Shown: positions 10,542-21,474 of the stretch, piece by piece
Position numbering within the stretch: position 1 is the stretch's first letter
Layout of the letters: the number at the start of each line of letters is the position of its first letter
Assembly: GCF_017916325.1 (NCBI RefSeq)
Contig: NC_090163.1
Location: 1,117,501 to 1,181,500, forward strand
Source of the DNA: Leishmania martiniquensis
Taxonomy: Eukaryota > Euglenozoa > Kinetoplastea > Trypanosomatida > Trypanosomatidae
Length of the DNA: 64,000 nucleotides
Direction: 5' to 3'
Translations under genes and position numbers: made by a program
Notes under the pieces: generated by a model
What the model was told of the DNA's origin: nothing
Database searches by the model: none
What the model saw: only the letters and a program-made list of their open reading frames with translations

Positions 10542-12158
10542 GGCGTGTCTGTCTGTCTGTGTGTGTGTGTGTATGCGGGCGCCACATCGAGTCGTGAAAG
10601 CAAAAGGCACAGTAGCGGAAGATGACGTGTGACAAGAGCATAGAAAAGATGCACAGACAGAGGCGTCTGACGAGCCGCGTTCATCCAGGAGCACTGTGCC
10701 ACGATGCCGTCGGCATACCGATGCGTCGCAAGGAAATGCCGCAGATCTACCACTGAGCAAACAGTGAAGCTTTGGCGTGAGACGCATACGTGAACGCGCG
10801 GCCACCGTGCTCACATTGTGGCGACAGATTCGTGATGGGCATACGCGCTCACCAGCGATGTCATGATTGCTCTGCGTCGCTTACGATTTTACGAGCTCTT
10901 GCGCATCCACATGGCGTAGTAACAAAGCAGAGGAGGAGAGGAGGAGAGGGGTCCGTCGCGAGTGCACGTGCGCACGCATGCGGGTGCCGAACTCTCCTTG
11001 TCTCGCTAACAGAGATGCAGCATCCGCCTCCAGTGAGCACTGCAATTTCTTCTCTTGTCCCTGTTCAGCTTGTTCCGTCCACGACCAACTCGCCCAGCAT
11101 TATGTGTATGCACACAACTTTCACATCGTCAAGGGCCGCCCGTCTGCCGCCGAGCCCGGGCCATGCGTCTCGAGGGGTGTTTTTGCCCTTCTTCCTCATA
11201 CGTGCAGCGCGATAGGCGCCGTACAGGCCTGAAGTCAACCAATTCTTTGGGTCCAGGCAAGGCGCAGTCAGGGGCCAGCCCAAAGGCGGAAGCGGTGGTG
11301 CTGGTGCTACGGTTAGCGTGAGACGTGGGCGAAGTGCATGTCGGGTGAGCTCGAGGAGGGAGTCGACCAGCTGCCTGGTCTGGAGCTGTGAGCCCTCATA
11401 CTCTGTAAAGCGTATCACACTTCTCTCGGCGTCGCCTCAAGCAGCCGCACTCCATATAAGATGGTGTGGTGGTGGCTCTTCACATTCGAGCCTCAAGGAT
11501 TTGATGAGGCGATACGGAGTGCTGGCGCCCGTAACTGTGGCGCCTGTGCCTCGCCAGCCTACCCGAGCCGATGCAGGAGGTGCTGCGTGTGTCGCAGACA
11601 GGCTTTTTCAAGTCGACTGCTGTCGAATTCCTCGCGCATTCGTTCCCTACCACTTCGGCTCTTTTAGGGCTTCAGTGCTTTGCTGTGATGCGATGCGCAC
11701 ATGCCACCAGTTGTTGCAAAGGCGTGCGCGCACGGCTCGCACTTTACGAATCTGGTAACCCCTTTCAGCACGACGTTGCAGCCTCGGGGGGAGGAGCAGG
11801 AGGGGAATTGCTGCCCGCATGGCGTGCGCGCTCGGGCGGAGAAAGATGTATCACGGCCGCGATTGAGGCGTTTGGGGCGCCAAGCGGAATGGGCCCATAC
11901 AAAAATGACCACGCTGCAAAGAGGAACATACGACACATGCCATCAACATCACGGCTGCTCACACCTCTCTCGCTGTCGTTGCACACACCTGCCCTGCACG
12001 CCACTACAGTCACCACCGCCCTCCCCTTTTCCTTCTCGCTTTCAGTTGGCATAACGCCCACACGCGACATCCACGTAGCCGGCGAGCGTCGCCTCCCCGT
12101 GTGCGTTGAGAACGGAGAGGTGCACCACCAGTGCGGCTTTGCGCAGGGTCTTGCTCCT
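10542..12158. other. Intergenic region 5' of the 381-aa gene
   Basis: This 1.6 kb gap contains the 5' leader of the 381-aa gene with its GT microsatellite, a purine-rich plus-strand tract near 10925-10950 (pyrimidine-rich on the coding strand), and a possible coding remnant at 11065-11420 listed separately. The other open frames, including the plus-strand one at 11571-12425, look like chance frames. Confidence 0.5.
11065..11420 (-). pseudogene. Possible short coding remnant
   Basis: A minus-strand frame of about 117 codons ends at 11065 and has protein-like composition (for example VIRFTEYEGSQLQTRQ near its start). It begins at a GTG, not an ATG, and an in-frame stop lies a few codons upstream. 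Protein-like text continues upstream in another frame. This could be a decayed small gene or simply a long chance frame in GC-rich DNA. No family is recognised. Confidence 0.25.
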
Positions 12159-13751
12159 CTAGAGCGGTGCGGAGACACTTGGCGGCGGCGCAAAGGGTGC
12201 CGCGACGGGAGCGGTTGTGGGGCTCTGTATGGGTGCGGCGTGTGTTGTGGATGCATCCGGGTGTGCCTGTGCCGGAGTCAAGGAGATGGTGCTTTCTGCA
12301 GCCGGCTCTGCCGGTGGCGGTTCTGCCACAAAGAGAAGCTCCTCAATGCCGTGCACCAGAGCCTGCGTACGTTCCTCCAAGTCCTCGCGGTGCGCAGGAC
12401 CGAGAAGGCGGCCAACGAGGTGTAGCACATATGGGTACCACAGCCGCCGAAACGCTTTTACAAAGGTAATGAAGACGTCCCGTTCGGCACCGTACATTGT
12501 GTCGAGCAGTGACACGTCATTGAGCATATCCTCCGCCACCTCGCACACCAGCTGTCCCACCTCCTCTCCGCACGATGCCTCCACTCCTGGCAGGAGGCAC
12601 TTGCGGACGGCGTTGAAGGAGCAGAGTATGCCGTTGAGCGCGTACGCGAGCGGCAGCCACTGAGACAGCTGCACGGCTGGTGTATCGCCAACAGTCGGAA
12701 GGGCACTGATCAACGTAGAGGGCGTGAGCGTTGTGTTGCTGTGACAATACACGGACACACGCCACGAAGAGGTCTGCATGGCGGTGCGATAGGTCGTTCG
12801 GGCCTGCCGCATCCCGTCAGCGAAGATGCCCCGTACCTTCTGGATAAGTAGGCTGCCCAGGAGCCCAAGCACGTCGGTGTGCGCCCGAGCACTTGCACTC
12901 GCGCAACTGCTGCACTGCTGCACCACGAGCGCCAGCTCAGCGCCGTTGTGCAAGTGCTGGAGGGCCGCCTCCATGAGGCACATGAACATGTGCGCCTGTT
13001 CCTGACACCACAGACTCAGCTCCTCTGTCGTCTCCCGCAGCTGTGTATCGGTGTTGGGTGGGAAGCATGCCTTGTACTGCAGCGTCGCCTCGTTCACCTG
13101 CATCTTATACACTGTGATATATTTGAGGACGAGAGAGTATGGCACTACGCTGGATTCGGCCTCCCGCAGCAGCTGACGAATGTAGGCAGCGCGGCTACGC
13201 AGGAACAGGACGCGCAACGACGCCGGGGAGCCGCCAAGGCGACGAAGGAGCGAGATCGCCTTATATGCAGTGTCCACGGTGAGAGCACCCGACAGCATCG
13301 GTAGCACATGCGCGTCCACTGCCTGCTCCATGGCGTCCACCACCTCCCTCTGCAATCTCTGAAATACGGACACGTCGCTCATGTGCTGACACAGCATAAT
13401 GACATGCTCGAATATCAGTAGCGCCTCGTGGAACATTGTGTGCCGCACGCACTCGTGCACCAGAGCAGGCGACTCCATGAGAGCAACGATCTTCTGGTGG
13501 CTCATGACAGCGCTGTGCAGCTGAGCCTTCTCCTGTCGCCACGACTGCCCAGCATACTGGAGAAGCTGCGACCAGGAATGCAGCGCTTGCAAGGAGGAGG
13601 TGAGCCCCTTCGCGATTTCCTTGGCACTGCTGGAGAGTGACGCGGCCGCCGTATTTGCGGCCTGCGCGTTAGTCAGCAGCTCGTAGTGATCGACTGCGCA
13701 GTTCACAATGGACTGGCGCACCCGGATCTCCTCAGCAGAGCCGAATGCCAT
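12159..13751 (-). CDS. COG8: Conserved oligomeric Golgi complex subunit 8 (COG8/Dor1 family), 530 aa
   Basis: COG8 is a subunit of lobe B of the COG tether, which captures recycling vesicles at the Golgi and so sustains glycosylation. The start is the ATG at 13751 (MAFGSAEEIRVRQ); the 89 upstream in-frame codons read as low-complexity UTR. The N-terminal third carries the Dor1-like helical pattern: a predicted coiled coil (about 25-75), then a segment around LMESPALVHECVRHTMFHEA (about 90-115) that corresponds to the conserved repeat of COG8 proteins, followed by the VVDAMEQAVDAHVLPML helix and the LLRRLGGSPASLR loop (about 145-185). The C-terminus is a Pro/Ala-rich tail. A length of 530 aa is close to that of other COG8 proteins. 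The assignment is from recognised motifs, not a search. Confidence 0.75.
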   Translation of the reverse strand: MAFGSAEEIRVRQSIVNCAVDHYELLTNAQAANTAAASLSSSAKEIAKGLTSSLQALHSWSQLLQYAGQSWRQEKAQLHSAVMSHQKIVALMESPALVHECVRHTMFHEALLIFEHVIMLCQHMSDVSVFQRLQREVVDAMEQAVDAHVLPMLSGALTVDTAYKAISLLRRLGGSPASLRVLFLRSRAAYIRQLLREAESSVVPYSLVLKYITVYKMQVNEATLQYKACFPPNTDTQLRETTEELSLWCQEQAHMFMCLMEAALQHLHNGAELALVVQQCSSCASASARAHTDVLGLLGSLLIQKVRGIFADGMRQARTTYRTAMQTSSWRVSVYCHSNTTLTPSTLISALPTVGDTPAVQLSQWLPLAYALNGILCSFNAVRKCLLPGVEASCGEEVGQLVCEVAEDMLNDVSLLDTMYGAERDVFITFVKAFRRLWYPYVLHLVGRLLGPAHREDLEERTQALVHGIEELLFVAEPPPAEPAAESTISLTPAQAHPDASTTHAAPIQSPTTAPVAAPFAPPPSVSAPL

Positions 13752-16700
13752 GGCTCTACTCAACACACACAGCTCCAGAGCGCGAAACGGCGCAGAATAT
13801 CGAGGACACAAAAAGGAAATGAGCCCATAAAATGAAATCGGGCAGCACCACGAAGGCAACGGCGGTGGCTGCCCTCCCGAAAAGTGCGATACGTGCGAGA
13901 GCTGCAGTAAGTAAACGAGAACAATAGCGACAACTTCGCTGCACTCCGCACAAGCGTGGGGCGTAGAGGAAGAGCTAAAGCGGCCGAGAGGAGAGAGTCG
14001 TACATACATGTGCGGCACAAACCTGATGAAGAAGCACCCCTACTACGCGCGTGCGAGCATTGAGCACAGAGCTGACTGAGCTCGTCTCACACCCGGTGAG
14101 AGCGCTTCCTGTTTCTCAGCACGCCACTGAAGGTGCTGCGCCTCCACATACGGAGTGCACCTCCTTTGTCGCGACCTGTTCGATGCACTGCACCGCACTA
14201 TCAGCCTACAGTCAGGTGGCGCAGGGTGTTCTCTGCACTCACTGCTTTGCGCTCGCCCTATGCTGTTTTTTTGTTCGAGACAGTTCATCTCCTGTGGAGC
14301 TGCTCCTACCCCCCTCTTGCACCCCACCATTCTCTCGCCCCCTTCTCCTCAGCAGCGGTGCACATGAATGTGTGTGCCAGCACAGCGGCACACATATACA
14401 CAGGGCAGATATAAAGCGCTACATACGACAACGCACAAGAGAAGAAAGGGGGCGATGGTGATGACGGAGGCATCACATAGGGGCGACGAGCACACACACA
14501 CACAGAGACAGAGAGAGAAGCACGTAAAAGGCAAGGAGACGCACAGAGGCTATCTTGCACACACCGAAGCTCCAACACAAAAGTAGAGGGTAAAGAGGTA
14601 TATCTGAAATGTGTGCGGGTGCACACACACACACACAGACATATGCCAGCGGCTCCCACTCCGTGAAAGAGCGCAAATAAACATTCAACAGGTCGCGCGG
14701 AGGCGATAGAAATATCGACTCACATTGAGAGTGCGTTTGAGAGCAATGATGTCTTCGTCTGCTTCTCTTCGTCCGTGCGAATGTATTTGGATGCGTGCTG
14801 CTCTGTCATTGCACGCAGCCTGCGATGAGAGGAACACACATGAGGTGCCACAGGTGCTATTTGGTCCCTCTGCTCGTTCCTGAAGCGCTGCTTCCGCCAT
14901 CAGAAGGCCCGCAGGTGAAAAAAAAAGGACAAAGGAGAGGCTGCGGGGAATATCCGAAAGCACACATATGCGCACTCAGAGGCTGAGCTGCAAAGAAGTA
15001 GGGAAGAAGGACAGGTGCAGAGGAGACTAATGGTGAGCCCCAACACAGTAGGGAGTCATCAAGGCAGTGATAAAAAGATACGAAGATGCAGAGGCGGGTG
15101 TTTAACCGGGGAGGGATGGGGAGAGGGCAGAGGGGGTCGTCGGAGAGAGAAGTAAGTGCGTATGCTTCTCATCTCCCTCGACACCTTCTGTGTGTGTGTG
15201 TATGTCAGTGTATACGTGTGAATCCTCCATCCCCAGAGCCCGCTCTGCATTCGGTGTCTGGACGTGTGAGTGCAGAGAGAAAGCAGTACACTGGCCTACA
15301 AGAGGAAATGTGAGCCTAAGCCCACGCAAAGAGACACGAACTAACGTTATCACTCGAAGTGGATACAGAAAACAGAAGGCACGAGTCGTTTAGCTTTCGC
15401 GCGTTAAACAGACACGTATTGATGGAGCACGCCTACGCTAGCCGATAGTTACACGCACGAAGCTAGGCGGAGCAGGCGCGCAGAAAGAGAGAGAGAGCAG
15501 CGCTCACGTGTACTTACGTGTGCTTTGGTAAAACTGTTTTTGAGGGGAGGGGCGGGAGCTCAGAATGCGCGGAGATGTGCTGGCATTGTCATGTCAGCTT
15601 GTATTCTCAAGCATCTGCCGCTGCTGCAGTTTTGTGCCTCGTGCGTGCATTCCCTCTCTTTGATGTTGTGGATGCTCCGATGAGGGCGGCAGCCTTCAAA
15701 TAAAGAGTTAAAGTATTATACGAAGGAGAAGCGACACCGCACAACGCACACCAAAGAGGGGAAATCGAGCAGCTGAGAAGGAGAGACGCCTCGTACCACG
15801 CATCTCTTTCAGCCCATCTACGCACTCCCCTCCTCGTGTAGCATCAGTCAGGAAGTCTGGCACAACGGTCAGAGACCAAAGGCTTCTTCTTCCGTCACCA
15901 AGATCGAACAAAGCGAGGTCAAACGAAGGCAAAGGGGAAAGACAGAGGGAGGCGGGAGAGGACGGCTCTCTCGTCCTCGCTGAACACACAACCCTGCGCC
16001 TTTTTCCCCGAAGAAAAAGGTTCGAGACAACACCATCGCGTGCAGGCAGCAGAGGGTGGGGGGATGAGAATCGGCATGTAGGCGGATGTGAGCGTGTGAG
16101 CCTGCGCCTGTATCCGGCGAAGCACAACACGCATCGATCGGCCAGACCGCGTTCTTTGTCGACAACGATCCATGTAAGCGCGCGCGCACGCACACTCGCA
16201 CATTGCCAACATCGTCGCTATTATGCACCAGGAGGCCTCAGCAATTGTTCAACGCACTTTTTTGCCTTTCTCTGCCGCCTAAAAGAAATACACACACATA
16301 CGCATGCGTCCGCGTCTGCTTACGCGGCAACGCTGAGGGAGGGGGCGGGGAGCGGCGGCGGCAGAGAGTGAAAGGGGGAAAAAGCACAAGGCACAGCGAA
16401 AGCGGCAAAACGGGCGTGAAGGCACACACACACACACACAGACAGACACAGAGAGAGAGAGTGGACAGAGACACAGAGAGGGGGAGAGTTCCATGTATGC
16501 ACCCACACGCGCACAGAGATATATGAACACGCAAGCGCGTCGAGGCAGTGACAACGCAGCGCAGGCGATGGCAACCGTTGTTTTTCTTCTGCTGCTGTAC
16601 CGTACAACCTTCTTATCGCTCTTTCGTCATGAACTGTCTCATGTTCTCATCTCCGTCGATGCTCACCGGTGAGAGTCGTCCACGCCACTTTTCCTGCACA

Positions 16701-17151
16701 GCAAGTGCTTTCAAAGAGGCATCATCCTGCAAGCAAACCTGACTATGCGGGCCCTACGCGTGTGCTTCGGCAAGTAAAGCGCATGCTGATCCGCACGGCC
16801 ATAAGAACACGTGCGTAAGTAGTGCATGACGGCGTTGCCGGAGGCCCTCACACCTGCCTCCTTGCCATTCGATATGAAGAAAATAAGTGTAAAGGGCGGA
16901 GGGGTGAGCATCGTCACGGGCAGTGACGCACGCACGACCTTAAGATGAAAGCAAAGGCAAAAAAGGGGTGAGCTCCTTCAGCGGAGACGGAAAGAGCGGG
17001 AAGGCTGCGCGTGCGCGTTTGATTTTCTCTTGAAAGGGGAGAAAGCGGAGGTCTCAAGGGAGGAAATGGCGAGGGAGACGCGTAGCCCTCCTCGCAAGGC
17101 GCTCTCATGTTCCTCCCTCGCTCTCCCTGCCCTTGGGGGCACAGGGGTCGA
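13752..17151. other. Long gene-poor gap between COG8 and glutamate dehydrogenase
   Basis: This 3.4 kb holds no reading frame I can support. It has many CA/GT and GA/CT microsatellites (14490-14520, 14620-14640, 15190-15205, 16420-16475), pyrimidine tracts on the coding strand directly upstream of COG8 (about 13960-14000), and A/G-rich stretches. Part of it must be the 3' UTR of glutamate dehydrogenase. Hydrophobic, Cys-rich frames seen here are translations of the microsatellites. Confidence 0.6.
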
Positions 17152-18510
17152 CTAGACGATGCCGAGAGCCAGCATGGCATCTGCCACCTTCACAAAGCCA
17201 GCAATGTTCGCGCCGTCCACGTAGTTGACCTTCCCATCCTGCTCCCCATACTTCACACACGATTCATGGATGTTGCACATGATAGCGCGAAGGCGGGCGT
17301 CGACATCTTCGGCACTCCACGTCATGCGCGCCGCATTCTGCGACATTTCAAGGCCGGAGATAGCCACACCACCGGCGTTGGAGGCCTTTCCAGGAGCAAA
17401 CATCACACCTGCCTTCAGGAGGATATGAGTGGCCTCCTCCGTGGTCGGCATATTGGCACCCTCGGCAACGAGCTTGACGCCGTTCGCCACCATCGCCTTA
17501 GCATCAGACTCGTCGATCTCGTTCTGCGTAGCGCACGGCAAGGCGATATCTGCCTTTAGACACCATGGGCGCTGACCTGGCATGTACTGAACGCCTATCT
17601 CCTTTGCGTAGTCCTCCAGCGTGCCCCGGCATTTATTCTTCACGTGCATAAGCTTTGCCAACTTCTCCTTGTCGAAGCCGTCCCTGTCGTAAATGCAGCC
17701 CTTCGAGTCGGAGGCCGACACCACCTTGGCACCGAGCTGCAAGCACTTCTCAATTGCGTACTGCGCAACGTTGCCGGAACCCGACACGATGACTGTCTTG
17801 CACTCGAGGGTATCCTGGACGCGTGCCAGCATCGCCTGCGCAAAGTACACAAGTCCGTAGCCTGTAGCCTCAGGGCGGATCTCACTACCCTGATAGGCGA
17901 GGCCCTTACCGGTAAACGTGCACTCGTTCGTGTTGCTCAGTTTCCAGTACATGCCGTTCATAAAGCCGACCTCGCGGCTGCCGACGCCGATGTCACCGGC
18001 GGGTACATCGGTGTCGGCCCCGATGTGACGGTAGAGCTCCGTCATGAGCGACTGGCAGAAGCGCATCACCTCTCTGTCACTCTTCCCCTTGGGATCGAAG
18101 TCGGCCCCTCCCTTGCCGCCGCCCATGGGCAGCGTTGTCAGTGAGTTCTTGAAGGTCTGCTCGAAACCAAGAAACTTAAGAATAGAGAGGTTAACAGTGG
18201 GGTGAAAGCGCATGCCGCCTTTGTAGGGACCGATGGCAGAGTTGAACTGGACGCGGAAGGCGCGGTTCACGTGAGTGACGCCGCTATCATCTACCCACGG
18301 GACACGGAATTGGATCAAGCGCTCCGGTTCCACGAGGCGCTCCAGCAGGCCATCCCTAGCGTACTTGGGGTTCTTCTGCAGGAACGGCCACAGCGACGTC
18401 ATCACCTCGCGGACAGCCTGCGCAAACTCGGGCTGATGCGGGTCGCGGCTCATGATGCACTTCTCGATGAAGTCGTTCACACACGTGTACGGGAGACCGG
18501 TTGAGGCCAT
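17152..18510 (-). CDS. GDH: NADP-specific glutamate dehydrogenase, 452 aa
   Basis: This enzyme interconverts 2-oxoglutarate plus ammonia and glutamate, with NADPH/NADP as cofactor, linking amino-acid and carbon metabolism. The sequence shows the small hexameric GDH fold. The glutamate-binding segment is GPYKGGMRFHP (94-104). The glycine-rich substrate loop is LPMGGGKGGADFDP (127-140), containing the conserved lysines. AGDIGVGSREVGFM is at 171-184. The Rossmann dinucleotide fold is at IVSGSGNVAQYA (241-252). The 452-residue length and the DSK acidic/Ser pattern after the second beta strand match bacterial-type NADP-dependent GDHs of trypanosomatids. The ATG at 18510 gives the expected N-terminus. 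No targeting sequence is obvious, so a cytosolic location is likely. Confidence 0.97.
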   Translation of the reverse strand: MASTGLPYTCVNDFIEKCIMSRDPHQPEFAQAVREVMTSLWPFLQKNPKYARDGLLERLVEPERLIQFRVPWVDDSGVTHVNRAFRVQFNSAIGPYKGGMRFHPTVNLSILKFLGFEQTFKNSLTTLPMGGGKGGADFDPKGKSDREVMRFCQSLMTELYRHIGADTDVPAGDIGVGSREVGFMNGMYWKLSNTNECTFTGKGLAYQGSEIRPEATGYGLVYFAQAMLARVQDTLECKTVIVSGSGNVAQYAIEKCLQLGAKVVSASDSKGCIYDRDGFDKEKLAKLMHVKNKCRGTLEDYAKEIGVQYMPGQRPWCLKADIALPCATQNEIDESDAKAMVANGVKLVAEGANMPTTEEATHILLKAGVMFAPGKASNAGGVAISGLEMSQNAARMTWSAEDVDARLRAIMCNIHESCVKYGEQDGKVNYVDGANIAGFVKVADAMLALGIV

Positions 18511-19354
18511 GGCTGCCGGGCGTAACTCGGTGGAGGAGGGGGGTAGGGGCTACAAAGTAAGGGGTGCGTCGGGAAGTCGTGTGAGGCCAGCAGCAGGAAC
18601 GTGCACGCGCACAAACCCAAAACAGCAGTAAAACGGGGGTAGATATGAGCGAAAGCAGTAATATTGTGTGAGGGCGGGACAGAGAAGAAAAGGCAGGTAG
18701 GGGGTGTTAGTGTAGCGGAGAAGCACGGCTGCCAGTGGTGTGTTAAAGGTTGACTGATGACTTGACCGTAGTCGTGATGCAGTACGCGCGATCTGCTGAG
18801 GTGAAGTGGAGTGCAGGTGAGCGCACCACCGTTGCGGTACCGGTGAAAACAGTGGAGGAGTGCAGAAAAAGCGGCACAGAGGTAAGCAGAGAAAAGTGCG
18901 CTAATCCAGCAAGCGAAAGGAAAAAGGTGGCCCCTGTGGCATGACCGCCCGCACAGAGGCTCCGGGAGGTGGTGCGCAACTCTGTACAGCGCGCAGAGAG
19001 CACGATGGAGCTCGAGAGACGCTTCGAGGTCGAGGCCCCTGATCCACTCCACGGCAGCTCCACTGTGCGGTAACGACAACGTCTCTCCCTCTCTTTTTGC
19101 AACGGTCGGTGCAGGTGTGGTCCCATGGAGCGACGGAAACGCGGAGCGCAGGAGGCAGCGCTGCATGGGAAGCGGTCCGTCGGGGGGACGGAGAGCACCG
19201 ACGTCCAGGGCTCGCCATATGGCTCCGCCGACGCGTACCCCTCGCAAAGCAGCAGCGCAATTGGCGCGTAAAGCGTCGATATTTACAACCCAATGATGGA
19301 ACGTATTGGTCGTCCGCTGCGTAACGCAGCGTCGCGTTCACAGCCGCCTGCTTT

Positions 19355-19708
19355 TCACGGCGTCTGCGCTCTCCCCTCCTTCAGGAGGCGTGGGTCGGAA
19401 ACGGGGAGGGGGAAGAGTGTGTAAGGGGAGCTTCCTCGGCCGCTTTCGTGCGATGAGGTGCAGTCACCGAAGGTGTACAGAGAAGGAGTGGCGAAGCGCC
19501 GCACATGGCCGTAGCGGCGAGGCGGGATACGGCGGGACCTGCACAGCCACACGAATACGCATGTGCCGATAAGGATAAGCCCTATGGTCAGTGACGCAAA
19601 TACGACGAGCACATTACCTTCACTGCGGCGTATGCTGCTCATGTATGGCAGGTCCGTTGCGTTGGTTGCAGTGTTTTGCGTCCATGACGAAGCCGCCGCG
19701 GTGGTCAT
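19355..19708 (-). CDS. Small single-pass membrane protein, 117 aa, function unknown
   Basis: The frame begins at an ATG at 19708 (MTTAAASSWTQN); the longer open frame upstream is microsatellite translation. A polar Ser/Thr/Asn-rich N-terminal segment of about 35 residues with potential N-glycosylation sequons (NAT) is followed by one clear hydrophobic helix (VLVVFASLTIGLILIGTCVF) and a basic stop-transfer stretch (CRSRRIPPRR). The tail is Ser/Pro-rich. This arrangement is what a small type I-like or signal-anchor protein would look like. No family is recognised. Its position is compatible with being in the polycistron. It could still be a chance frame. Confidence 0.45.
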   Translation of the reverse strand: MTTAAASSWTQNTATNATDLPYMSSIRRSEGNVLVVFASLTIGLILIGTCVFVWLCRSRRIPPRRYGHVRRFATPSLYTFGDCTSSHESGRGSSPYTLFPLPVSDPRLLKEGRAQTP

Positions 19709-19853
19709 ATCGGGCTGTATCGGTCTCGGCCAGCCGACACAGGAGCGCATAAAAGGGCAAGGGCGAATGTGCGCCAATGTGCGCACACGTCGAGATGGAT
19801 AGAAATGTGTGCGCGTGTGTGTACGTAGATGCATGCAGGGATGTAAAAGAGAG

Positions 19854-20231
19854 CTACAAGGCACTCGCCCAGCGTCTCTTTAACGGCGGACTGACGCAAC
19901 TCTTCTCGAATTCATTGACCTCTCCTCGCGCTCTCTTGGCTGGCGCCGCAGAGAACACGGGCGGGTTGGCAAAGGCGCGGATACTGCGCGCCGACGTCCG
20001 AATGCACTGTGGCGCACAAGGCCCAGATGGAGGTGGTGGCAGTTGGGAGAAGACGGGAGGACACACCTTCTTGCCGGCCGCGCTGATGCGTGTCTTGAAC
20101 TTCCGCAACCCCGTAGCTAATGCTTGGACAACGCGCCGATCGCGCGTGGGAAGTACGTACTGGAGAAGGAATGCAACACAAAAGTTCGTGGCTAACGAGG
20201 GGATGCCCAAGAGGGAGCTGATCAGGGGCAT
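19854..20231 (-). CDS. Weak candidate small protein, 125 aa
   Basis: An ATG at 20231 opens a frame with a hydrophobic N-terminal stretch (IPSLATNFCVAFLLQYVL) followed by a basic helix-like segment and a Pro-rich region. Composition is protein-like, but a long pyrimidine tract runs right up to the ATG with no AG between them, so the natural splice acceptor may fall inside the frame. Treat it as tentative; no family is recognised. Confidence 0.25.
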   Translation of the reverse strand: MPLISSLLGIPSLATNFCVAFLLQYVLPTRDRRVVQALATGLRKFKTRISAAGKKVCPPVFSQLPPPPSGPCAPQCIRTSARSIRAFANPPVFSAAPAKRARGEVNEFEKSCVSPPLKRRWASAL

Positions 20232-20849
20232 CAAAGGAGAAGTGGGGATGTGGGGCGGTAAGAAAAAAGAGGAGGGGGGAGGAAAGAGTATCACGCGTAG
20301 CGAATGGCAGCGCACACCCGTGCGCAAATGTATCAGCCTTAGAGGAAAAGCGGACGCCCCAGGCGGTGTCCATCAACGAAGCGGCGCCGCCCTTGCAGAA
20401 AGGGATGCAGCCCCCCCCCATAGAGGTTAGCTTTACCCTCCCCCTCCGCTCATCCGCGCGTGGCCCTCGTCACTTTTCTTGTTCAGTTCGTACAGGAAGG
20501 GGTGCAGGGACAGCTGAGGGAGCGAGGAGGCATAAGGGGGTTGGGCAAGAAGACTGGCAGGCAACGAGCACTGAACCACTACTCCGAGCGCTTGAGCAAG
20601 CGTGGTTGGTATTGGTGATGTGTGTATGTGTGTGTGGGTGGAGGGGGCGAAACGGGACGATGAGGGTGCGCAGGCAAAAAATCACGAGGATGCAGAACGC
20701 GAATCTAGTGAGCATCGCGAGGCAACGTGCGAAAAGGCACCAAAAGTGCCAGATCAGCCGATCAGCAAACATCTGAAAGCGGGACAGATGCGGAGCAACT
20801 GTGAGAGCGCCCTCTTGCCTGGCCCCTTCACAATGGATTGGGAGAAGTA

Positions 20850-21474
20850 GGCGGGGATGCGCATTCTCACTTGTGCGGCTCCTGCCATAGTGGCGCAAGA
20901 GAAGCGGTGCAGGCGCGTCGAGCTCGTGCATCCCAATGCCTTCTTTCGTGAAAGTCACCACGCCCAGCCCCAAGACGTGCGCGCGTAGGTATGGCTTTGG
21001 ACACCGACGGCGTCCCCGTTTTCCGGGCTAACAGACGCCTCTCTGCAGGACGTGCAGCACAATCGTCCTCAGCAGGAGGGACGCATAAGTGGGGCAAGGA
21101 GGTTCGATGATGACCTTTCGACCCTACCACCACTCGCATGAGGCGGTACACCCAATGGAGAAAGCTCTCACAGCAACACGACGCCGCCGGCGTCCGTGAA
21201 ACACGCGGCAGCACCCGATGAATTGCAGGAATTTCCTGAGCCGAAGCCGTGGTATCGCACTACCATCACCGTTTGACGCGCCCGCTGTGGCACAGCCAAC
21301 TACGTCGAGCACCGTGTCCTTCTCACAAACCCTCAAGTGCGAAGGCGAATCGCAGCCACTACGCGGGGGGGGGCGAAGCGCCAACTCAGAGAACTCCGTG
21401 TCCTTCAGCAGTTTCTCGAGGCCGGCATCCGTTTCACACGACGCCGTGGCGCATGCCACCGCGAAAAAGTACAC
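20850..21474 (-). pseudogene. Apparent decayed coding sequence
   Basis: Protein-like sequence appears successively in different minus-strand frames. One frame at about 21470-21190 reads EKLLKDTEFSELALRPPP early on. Overlapping frames continue from about 21210, and another near 21000-20870 contains the stretch GLGVVTFTKEGIGMHELDAP. No single frame holds them all, and the first has no ATG. A run of nine G on the plus strand at about 21364-21372 could mark a frameshift or a sequencing error. Function is not recognised. Confidence 0.35.

Noticed and set aside
9396..10814. 472-codon version of the 381-aa gene
   Set aside because: The extra N-terminus translates a GT microsatellite and leader-like DNA; the ATG at 10541 is better placed.
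11571..12425. Plus-strand frame of 284 codons overlapping COG8
   Set aside because: It runs into the COG8 coding region in antisense and lacks any family signal.
18477..19247. Minus-strand frame of 256 codons overlapping the GDH start
   Set aside because: It overlaps the GDH N-terminus in another frame and its Cys/Pro/His-rich text derives from the pyrimidine-rich 5' leader.
21124..21474. Intact 116-aa gene
   Set aside because: The apparent first Met is GTG and there is no ATG in the frame, so it is treated as part of a decayed block.
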